From Blastomyces gilchristii SLH14081 (taxonomy: Eukaryota; Ascomycota; Eurotiomycetes; Onygenales; Ajellomycetaceae), in NCBI RefSeq assembly GCF_000003855.2, contig NW_003101644.1:262292-294381 (forward strand): 32,090 nucleotides of DNA. Direction: 5' to 3'. Of the stretch, positions 11,185-19,626 are shown in pieces (position 1 is the stretch's first letter; the number at the start of each line of letters is the position of its first letter). The translations under genes were made by a program, and so were the position numbers. The notes beneath the pieces are model-generated. The model did not search any database. It saw only the letters and a list, made by a program, of their open reading frames with translations, and was not told the origin of the DNA.

Positions 11185-11545
11185 TGTAAGAGGCCTACGC
11201 TGAATAGATCGGTATGATATTGATAGGTCTTATATAACAAAGAGAAAAACATTAGAGAAGGAAAAGAAAGAGAAAGTGTGAGAATCAGTGATCAAAGTGA
11301 ATATTTATACATATATGTGGTGGCATACACAGTGAAGCTTCAGGGCGGAAGAATCTATACGCGTTCATGATGGCTGAGAATCAGTGATCAAGAATGGCTG
11401 AGAATCGGAGCATACATGTTGCAGCTGAGGATCGGTGATCAAGAATGACTGAGAATCAGAGTGTATGTGTTCAAGAATGAAGCAGTTGAAATCTGTGAAG
11501 TGTAATGAAATAGTCTATATAATTGATCAGGTGCAGCTCGTCACA
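11185..11545 (-). repeat. E2 3' LTR
   Basis: Minus-strand ends TGTGACGA..CTCTTACA. U3 carries about two tandem units of 50-55 bp (11363-11468) built on 'GGCTGAGAATCGGTGATCAAG'-like sequence as seen on the plus strand. It aligns with 16696-17056 without gaps. Confidence 0.93.
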
Positions 11546-14500
11546 TTAGCCTTCTTCTTTCAGAAGCAGTTCTCATCAGTCAAGAACTACTGTTTTAAAT
11601 AATATAAAACTCAGAATTCAGGTCAGTTGATCATAGCTGACTCATTTCACAAGATATTATCAGTCACAGTTATAAGATCTCTTATCAAGAATATTCTCAA
11701 TCTCTCACTCAAGCTCATTATCTTCCTCTATAATGCCTGGCAGCTGTCAGTCAGAAGTCAGTTGAGAAGAGAATAGATTAGCAACAGCATAGTGAAGTAA
11801 GCTTATATGAAAAATATTATGAATTTCTGATAATATGTCAAGATAGTAGTTATAACTATCTAGAACTTCTATCACTTTATACTTGATATAACAGTAATTC
11901 AGTGTATAAGATAAATATATAATCTGTATATTCTTAAGATTCAATCACATCAAGTCTTCTATCTTATATTATTCAGCAGAGTCTCAGTGAACATTGATTT
12001 AATTCTCTTAATCTTATTTCACAGTTATTATAAAGGCCTCTGCTCAGTCATGAGTATCTCAGAGCTTTATTACTCTATTATCAGTAATCTGAATTGAACT
12101 GCAGAGATTCAGTGTGAACTGTGTAATCTCTAGAAGATTCAACACTTTCATGTAATAACTATATATAAGAAAGAATGAGCTTATATCTATTAAAACAGCA
12201 TCTTATTCATTGATAGTAATCTCTGTATATAGAAGCAGATCATGTTAATCATCTTATAAGTGATTACAGAACTTACAGAGATAATTCTTTACAGTCTGAA
12301 TTATCTATTCTCACACATCATCAGTCTCAGAGTGATAGACAGTTGACAGACAGTTGACAGACAGTATATAATTTTAAGAACTTGACAGATTCTTATTCAG
12401 AGAGTACTTATAAATTAACAGCTCTGATCTGATACTATGAATCTCAGCAATTCATACATCTGATAGAATGAGCTCTGTAGAAAAGCTTTGATAACTTATT
12501 CAGTATTCATCTTATTACAAGATTTCAATATTATATTCTTACTTCATTAGTTCACAATGATCAGAATGCTTCTACAATTCTTACTCTTAGAGAGAATAAT
12601 AGTGAAGTTAATTATCACATCTTATCAGATTCTATCAGAGATATTAAGTAATTTCAGTAGATCTTTTCTACAGTTCTTTCACAAGATAATAAAAGAATAA
12701 TAATTATAGTTTTAAATAAAACATCTGATGCTGTTTAATATCTCAGATCAGTAGAACTCTTGAGAGATTATTCAGTACAATTATTCATAATCTGAGTGAT
12801 TAGTTATATATAAATCATGTATCTCTTGCATTATCTGAGTGTGTAAGAATTCAGAGTAGAGAACTCAATATTATTTACAGAACTGTAGAGTGTTATTATC
12901 ATTGATTAAGTATTCTGAGATGTTGATTCTTATATGTAGTTCTGAGAGTAATCAGAATGCTTCTTAACATACTACTTCAGTGAGTGTTTGAAGAAGTTCA
13001 TTAGTTTGAGCTGTTACATGCTATAATTCATTCAGTGTAGATTTAGAAGAAGTTAAGATATTAATGTCAGTGTCAGTGTCAGTGTCAATGACAGTTCTAA
13101 TTGAAGAAGTGTGTATAGTGTCATAAGTTATTCTATCTTAATTAACTAATATCTTCAGATTCAAGAGTTAGTGTTCTTAATTTCTTCAGTATATATCTGT
13201 TACATCAGATAATATATCTTATTCTCATTATAAGAGAGTATCTGTCATCAAGTTCTGACTGCTGAGACAGTAGTGTATTATAAAATGAAAGCAGCTTAGA
13301 AACTCAGATCATTATATCTATCATTCAGTGAGTTTACAGATTATTATGAAGTATTTGAGATTCTTATAATCTATAATTATCTCAAATTCAGAGATACTTT
13401 GAAGTTCAGAGTCTCATTCTTCTAGACAGTGTATAATTATGAGAAGTTTCTTATCATAGATCTTATAATTATATTCAGCAGGACTCAGTTTCTTAGATAT
13501 AAAAATATATAATTATAAGATATCTTTATTATTATATTGTAATATAGCTTCTTCTGTAATATAGTCAGAGAAATCAGCTTCAGTAACTATCTTACAATCA
13601 GAATCAAATATTATTAGCAGAGAAGTATTAATAAATATCTTCTTTATTTATATAAATGCAGCTTCAGTGTCTGCTGATCATGAAAATACTGAGTCTTTCT
13701 TAGTAAGTTTTATAAGTGATCTTATAATATCTGAGAAGTTTTATATAAATCACTGATAGAAGTTAGCAAATTCAATGAAGCTTTATACATCTTTCACAGT
13801 ATGTGAAGCTTCTCATTTAAGAATAACAGAGATTTTCTCAGAATTCATTCAAATTCTCTTATCAGCTTCTATGATGAAATCTAAGTATTTAGTACTCTTA
13901 AATTTGAAATTATACTTATCAATATCAATTAATAGTTCTGATTCTCATAGTCATTGTAATACTCTTTATATATACTCTTAATACTCTTTTCTGAATTCAT
14001 TGATAAAGATGAGAATATCATCTAGATAAGTAGATACAAACTTATCAAGAAAATCTTGAAATGCTCAGTTGATATGTTTCTGAAATGTACTGAAGATGTT
14101 AGTCAGTTCAAAGAGTGTGACTACTTATTCAAAAAGATTATAACATGTTCAAAATGCTGTAAGTCATTTATCTTCTTCAGTGATATGAATCTTATGAAAC
14201 ATAGTAATGATATCTAGCTTTATAAATTATTGAGCTCATCTGATACATGCTAGGGTTTCATTGATAAGAGATAAGAGATAATAATCTTTCTTTATCAATC
14301 TGTTCAGATCTCAGTAGTTCACATAGAATTGAAGTTCTTTATCTGACTTCTTTACAAAGAGAATAGAAGCTGCAGTAAAAGAGTTACTAATATATATAAA
14401 TTTCTTATTTAACAGATCATTGAGTGTCTTTCAAAGAAGAAGAAGTTCATCTCAAGACATATTATAAAGAGAGTTTCACAGTGACTCAGAGTTCTTATCA

Positions 14501-15270
14501 TTCTTCTTTTCTAACTTGTTACTGTAATTCACTTCTAAGTCTTATAAAGAGAGTATATTTATAATGTTATCTTATCAGAAGACATCTAGATATTCATGAT
14601 ATTGTTAAGAGAGTTTTATGCAAGAATCTGTTATTGTAGTATAAGATAACTTTTCTAGAGCTTTCTTAATATCAGTCAGACTAGCAGAATAGATTGATAC
14701 ATAATTCTGCTATCAGTAACTTTATCAGTAACTCTGTCAGTAGTTTTGATGATGACTTCTTTTTCAGAGTATTTTATAAGTATTGACAGAGATCTGTGTA
14801 AGATTCATAGTCTTGTGAATATCATCTTCATGAATTCTATCTTTATTTAGAAATATTAAGCTTCTGTTTTAAGCATTTAACAAGATGCCTTGCTCAGATA
14901 GTCAGACAAGTTCTAGCATGAGATTATAGTCAAGATTCTCAACTTTGTATGCATAGACATCTTTATATTAATATTCTTCAACATCTATATTTAGTTTCAT
15001 CATATAATGAGTGTGAATGTCTTTTAGATTATCAAATCCTGCAAGAAGTCAGGGTCTTGATAAGAGGATATGCTGAAGGTTATAATATCTTATGATTGAA
15101 GATTTAATCATTATATAATAATATAGACCGCTGTCTATCATTGCTTTCAGATTATACATATTATCAATCACAGTAGATACAAGAATCATGTTCATTGTCA
15201 TTTTCTCTTCAAATTATTATCATTTAATCTCTTCAAGCTTTTGTTTACAAATTTAAACAGAAGCTAATCT
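11546..15270 (-). pseudogene. pol: E2 pol: protease, RT, RNase H, integrase, chromodomain; inactivated
   Basis: Runs from the frameshift site to a TAA abutting the 3' LTR. The protease (about 15200-14870) keeps 'AMIDSGLYYY' (DSG at 15127-15135). RT keeps YLDD (14017-14028) in 'TYLDDILIF'. 'KKSDKELQFYVNY' marks the RT start near 14355. Integrase and the GPY/F-like module lie toward lower coordinates; the latter is the stop-free piece 11747-11944. A decayed chromodomain follows (about 11610-11735). The phase used by protease and RT differs from that of the C-terminal part. An 11-bp tandem duplication inside the integrase core (12337-12364) accounts for the whole shift, since the length minus 11 is a multiple of three. 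Stops elsewhere are point changes. Confidence 0.92.
12337..12364. repeat. 11-bp tandem duplication causing the E2 integrase frameshift
   Basis: AGACAGTTGAC occurs twice (12337-12347, 12348-12358) plus a partial third copy. E1 is 11 bp shorter across the same stretch, just before the 'SETD' region of the integrase core. Confidence 0.8.
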
Positions 15271-16388
15271 TTTCTCTGTTTCATCAGAGTATTCTCATAG
15301 TTATCTTCTGAATCTTTCTTCACTGCAATGTGATTGATGCAGACAGACACTGATTCATTTTTCAAATGAGAAGACACTGATCTTTTTCTCAAGTGAGAAG
15401 ATGCCAATTCTTCTCTTAAGTGTGAAGACACATAGATTGATCAACAGTTAGAAGTAATGTGTTCTAATCAGTTACAGTTAATACACATCTCTTGTTGACA
15501 TTGATCAGCGACTTCTTCAGAAGTGATCTCAGAAACTTGAAAGCCTGTTCAGACAGTGAAGACTCTTGCTTATGTATAGACATTTGAGTCTACTCAATTC
15601 ATGACATCTGTATTATTGTTATTGTTTAGTATGAGTGTATGAGTGACTATGTAATATCTTCTATCACTGTTCTGTATACTCTTGAGCTTGATAAGACAGT
15701 CATTCAATATTCAGAGCTGTGTGCAGAAGCCTTCATAAGTCTGGTCTTTGTCTATACTTATAAGAGTCTGTAAGAGTTTGAAAGTTAATGTCTTCTTGAG
15801 CATGCTAATCTTTATTCAATTCTTTCAAGATTGATCACCTGCTTCCAGAATCTTGATATTGAAGTCAGAAATGAATGTTATAAGAGAAGTGTTTCTCTGT
15901 CAGATACTCTGTAATCAATCTAACACTTTCTATTGCATGGCAGTGTCTCAGAACAGAACATTGAGATATTTGATAATATTATCAGATGTTTACAACACTG
16001 ATTTACATGTTTTCATTCATGAATGAAACTTCTGTTTCATGCAATTCTTCAATCATTCATTGATATATTAATCTTGATTGATTAATGAACTGATGATATC
16101 TTCATCTACACTCAGTTTCACAAGCATTTTCATTCTTCATGATGAGTAGAGAGTGAGATCAGAAGTATCAAAATATACAGAAGTATCTAAGCCTTTCTTC
16201 AGCACTTTTATATTCAATTCTGTAGATGTTGAAATTATATGAGTTAATTATTAAATCTCTTCATATTGAAGTTATTGAGTTGCATGCATATCAGCTATTT
16301 ATTGTTATTGTAATTTCAACATTGCTCAGAGTCATTGTGATATCATATCTATACTCACATTTGAGAGTTTTGTATTATTGTTAGACAT
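15264..16388 (-). pseudogene. gag: E2 gag (capsid and nucleocapsid), inactivated
   Basis: The start ATG (16386-16388) opens 'MSNNNTKLSNVSIDM', homologous to E1. One phase runs for about 374 codons to TAG at 15264-15266. 'MLKKTLTFKLLQTL' begins at 15803. The zinc knuckle (15444-15485) retains C-x2-C-x4-H-x4-C; the residue after the second Cys-Asn, normally aromatic, is a TGA. Downstream are three 9-residue repeats of the form SSHLRxxxx, against one in E1 and two in E3. The stops are point mutations. Confidence 0.87.
15270..15276 (-). promoter_or_regulatory. decayed -1 frameshift heptamer (GAGAAAA) at the E2 gag-pol junction
   Basis: Read in the gag frame as CAG AGA AAA, followed by GAT TAG. 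Gag and pol are again in the -1 relationship. The intact version is in E3. Confidence 0.55.
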
Positions 16389-16682
16389 GATTATATTGAT
16401 TGTCAGATGTGTAATTATATGAATATCTCATATATCTGAAGTGTCAGAACTCTCAGATCTTTCACTGATATTCTCTTATAAAATCTTACTCTCTTTGTAA
16501 GATCTTGTTACAGAGTCAGAGTGACTGATAAGCAAGCTTCTATCTGAGAACTCAGTGTTCACTTAACTGTTTGACTGTTTCTCTATTTCTTATGCATTGT
16601 TACACATTCAGATATCTCAGTGAGTAATCATTTCTAATAAGAAGATGATGTGTGAATAATCATTTCTAATAAGAAGACAATG

Positions 16683-16693
16683 AACATTTTTCT
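16683..16693 (-). other. E2 primer-binding site, probable self-priming type
   Basis: Minus-strand AGAAAAATGTT lies 2 nt inside the 5' LTR. It pairs with AATGTTTTTCT in the LTR (16754-16764). Nine of 11 positions are Watson-Crick, and the other two are a TG/TG clash explained by an ancestral CG, or tolerated as wobble pairs. The base next to the A-run differs from E1 in both partners. Confidence 0.6.
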
Positions 16694-16695
16694 AG

Positions 16696-17056
16696 TATAA
16701 GAAGCCTACACTGAATAGATTGATATAATATTGATAGGCCTTATATAACAAAGAGAAAAACATTAGAGAAGGAAAAGAAAGAGAAAGTGTGAGAATCAGT
16801 GATTGAAGTGGATATTTATATGTGTATGTGATGATGTACATGATGGAGCTTCGGGGCGGAAGAATCTATACGCATTCATAGTGGCCGAGGATTGGCAATT
16901 GAGAATGGCTGAGAATTGGAGTGTACGCGTTGCGGCCGAGGATCGGTGATTGAGAATGGCTGAGAATCGGAGTGTACATGTTTGAGAATGAAGTGGTTGG
17001 AATCTGTGAAGTGTAACAGAATAGTCTATATGATTGATCGGGCGCAGCTCATCACA
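16696..17056 (-). repeat. E2 5' LTR
   Basis: 361 bp, same length as the 3' copy. U3 (about 16850-17050) holds roughly a dozen CG dinucleotides, while the neighbouring internal DNA has essentially none. On the minus strand a pyrimidine block precedes the probable R start at 16764. Confidence 0.93.
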
Positions 17057-17061
17057 AGTAC
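17057..17061. repeat. E2 target-site duplication, right copy (AGTAC)
   Basis: Identical to 11180-11184. Confidence 0.92.
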
Positions 17062-19319
17062 TCTGTAAAAGATTGTTCAGTTTTACTGTAGTAATATATT
17101 AGTTTATCTCTTACAGTAATAATAGTCTGTACTATAGTATTATCTCAGACTGAATTTCTTTTTAAGTGATTCAACTGCTTCTCAAGATAAGTAAATAAAC
17201 TGTTATACACTTATCAGACTGACTGCAGTATTAGTGTATAAGTAATTGAGACTATCTTTATTATTTTATAAAACTGAAACAGTAAACTAATTACATATTT
17301 CAACTGAGTTCACTTTATATTAGAAAGTTTTAATATCTGAATCTTTTTCTAATCAGAGTGTTACACTCAATAATTAATTATCTGATATAATTAAAGAGTC
17401 TGAATAGCTATCTTATATATTAAACTTCACTATGTTCTAATATTCTGTATCATATTCAGTAATATGACTGATTTATTTATTTATTAAATATCATGAAATT
17501 ATTATTATTATTTAGAAAAGATATAAATTACATTAGCAATGTTTTAAATCTATGATATTTAAATTATTAGTCAATCTATTTAAAATTAATAATAGTATTA
17601 TCAAAAAGCATTATTAAAAAGCAATATTAAAAAGTGTTATTAAAAAATATTATCTTTTACAAAATGAATATAAAAGTTACTTAAGTAATCACTTCTATCT
17701 CATTCTTATCTTAAGAATCAGTTATCTTATTATTCATTATCTCAATGTTAAGATTCTTTATCAGTGTTTACATCACAAGTTGAATTATATAAGTAATATA
17801 GAGATCATAATCTTATTTATTATTTCAGAAATACAAAGTCAATTTTTACTTCAAGCTCTTTATTATAGTGTAGTTATTCACAGTATTATCAGTTATAATT
17901 ATAAGAAGACTGAGACTAATATTTTAATAGTTATTTTTAATCACTGTTATTAATATCTCTGTTATATAATTCTCAGTAGAACTACTGATCAATGATTTAA
18001 ATTCAATTAATATCTCTTAATAAGTTCAGTTCTTATCAATGTAATAACATGTAACTCTTATAAATGTAAGATTATTTATACTAGTTTATATATTTACTGT
18101 GAGAGATACTCTTTCATAATTCTTTAACTCTGATTCTAAATATTATATATTAACTTTATAGTATATCTCAAGATTGAACTGAAGATATAATTGATGTGAA
18201 ATATGAAGATTTAAATTAAGTATTTGAAAAAGTGTTCAGAATTCAGAGTTTTTAATTAATTAAAGAGAAAGATTCAGAGATATATATATATAAAGTAATT
18301 ATTCATAGAAGTTATCAGATAAGAGTTATGAAATCAGAGTACTTGTATATAATTGTTTTCATATGATTCTCTTCAAATTAAAAAGTTAGTGTTATTAAAA
18401 ATCATTATTTAATAGAGTAACTTATCAGCTTAGTAGTAATTTTCTGATTATTTTTCTTTTATTATCTGTATTCTGATGACTTCAGATGTCAGAAAATTTC
18501 ATCAGAGCTATAATCAGTTTATAATGAATATTTCTGAATAAAGTTGTAGTAATTATAGTAGAGAGATAACTCTTCAATAATCTATAATATAATCTATTAA
18601 TAATTATTTCATAGTGCACTGTGATATTTGTATTGAGTTTTTCATAAATTTTATAACCTAGAATTAGATATGAAGAATGAAGTAATCATTTATTATAATT
18701 GAAAAAGAGTATTCTATATTAAATTATAAATAATATAGACTTTGTAATTCACAGTGATTTCTTGAAGAGTTTATAAATCTTTAATAGAAGTGAAAGAAGT
18801 GAAAGAAGTGCATTCAGAAGATATAATAAAGATTTAAGAAAGATAATAATTTATTTTTAATACTAAAAATAATAACTGATCACTGATATATATAAGAAGA
18901 ATTATTATAAGAGAAAATAATCTTCTTTCTTAACTTAGTTATAATTTTAGTACTAACTCAGATTAAATATCATCAATGTATAAAAGTAAATAAATAATCT
19001 TAATTAATCTCTGTTATATTTCTTAAAATATACTAATATTATAAAAGAGAGTGTTATCAAATTATATTATTAGATAATATTATTAAAAATATATTAATAT
19101 TATAAATATCAATATTGAAAAAATATTGATACTTATACATTATAGTGATTTGTGAATCATGATAGTTAAATATATATATATATATTATTTCTGATATTGA
19201 TTACAACTTGTACAATAATTTTTAAAAACTTAAAATTAATTTCAATTATTAATAATTATGAACTTATAACTAACTAATATAAAAAGAAAAAAACTTTTTC
19301 TACTTATTATCTTTCTTCT
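17062..19319. other. AT-rich relic DNA between E2 and E4
   Basis: It continues the old layer left of E2. It contains A-rich tandem units of about 15 bp around 17603-17655 ('ATTATTAAAAAGC' type), a TA run near 19172-19185 and a small inverted repeat (ATCAATATT / AATATTGAT, about 19108-19130). One plus-strand stretch with coding character is listed separately. The rest shows no recognisable gene. Confidence 0.55.
17690..18960 (+). pseudogene. unassigned coding remnant, perhaps from a DNA transposon
   Basis: A plus-strand frame from 17690 stays open for about 80 codons ('HFYLILILRISYLIIHYLNV'). After a few TAA/TGA stops it reaches a Cys-containing piece ('NVITCNSYKCKIIYTSLYIY'). From 18181, after one phase change, a second frame continues ('EDIIDVKYEDLN', then 'FFFYYLYSDDFRCQK', then 'YNLELDMKNEVIIYYN'), interrupted by TGA/TAG/TAA. 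A Cys-bearing N-terminal part followed by an 'xDDF' motif made me think of CACTA/Tnp2-like transposases. I could not confirm any catalytic triad, so the function stays open. Confidence 0.3.
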
Positions 19320-19324
19320 CTTTC
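19320..19324. repeat. E4 target-site duplication, left copy (CTTTC)
   Basis: Repeated exactly at 26580-26584, immediately outside the two LTRs. Confidence 0.92.
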
Positions 19325-19582
19325 TGTAAGAAATCCTGCTTCTCACAGATTCTTTACCTCTATTTCTATCTCTTATGTAATCAATAGAGTTAGCGGCTCT
19401 TGACTACACTCAACTATATAGACTGAAGTTTATGAATACTATTCATAACTTAGCTTGAATACTATTATACATTTTACTTCTACATTTTATCTTTCTACTG
19501 TGAATACTTCTAGTAGTTAACAGTATATATCATGTCAAGCTGCAAACACCTGAATAATCATCTGTGAGTACTTATTCTTATA
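19325..19582 (+). repeat. E4 5' LTR
   Basis: 258 bp, gap-free alignment to 26322-26579. The termini TGTAAGA and TCTTATA (ancestrally TCTTACA) are inverted repeats, as expected for integrase recognition. Confidence 0.94.
19415..19459 (+). promoter_or_regulatory. E4 LTR promoter: TATA box and probable transcript start
   Basis: TATATA at 19415-19420 lies 33 bp upstream of ACTTAGCTTGAA (19448-19459), the LTR segment complementary to the primer-binding site. In self-priming elements this segment is the 5' end of the RNA, so TATA spacing and pairing point to the same start. The start itself is inferred. Confidence 0.55.
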
Positions 19583-19583
19583 T

Positions 19584-19595
19584 TTCAAGCTCAGT
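19584..19595 (+). other. E4 primer-binding site, probable self-priming type
   Basis: TTCAAGCTCAGT begins 1 nt after the LTR. Its reverse complement matches the LTR segment ACTYAGCTTGAA at 11 of 12 positions, with eight contiguous pairs (AGCTTGAA). The one mismatch is C or T in the LTR against G. Confidence 0.5.
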
Positions 19596-19626
19596 CAGTT
19601 AGCAACTATCTATTATAACTGAAAGA

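Larger units (their letters stand above)
11185..17056 (-). mobile_element. E2: Ty3/Gypsy chromovirus, family A, complete, least decayed at key motifs
   Basis: A 5,872-bp element on the minus strand, bounded by perfect AGTAC duplications and two 361-bp LTRs. It has the same gene order as E1. It still shows an intact zinc-knuckle ligand set, protease DSG and RT YLDD, although stops interrupt both genes. The two LTRs differ at about 58 sites by my count, apparently all transitions with no indels. That pattern points to repeat-directed cytosine mutation rather than ordinary ageing. Confidence 0.95.

Noticed and set aside
11363..11468. Regular repeats resembling a CRISPR array
   Set aside because: Only about two units, lying within LTR U3, no unique spacers, eukaryotic context.
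13775..13981. Plus-strand open frame inside E2 pol
   Set aside because: Opposite strand to the recognised RT/RNase H coding sequence.
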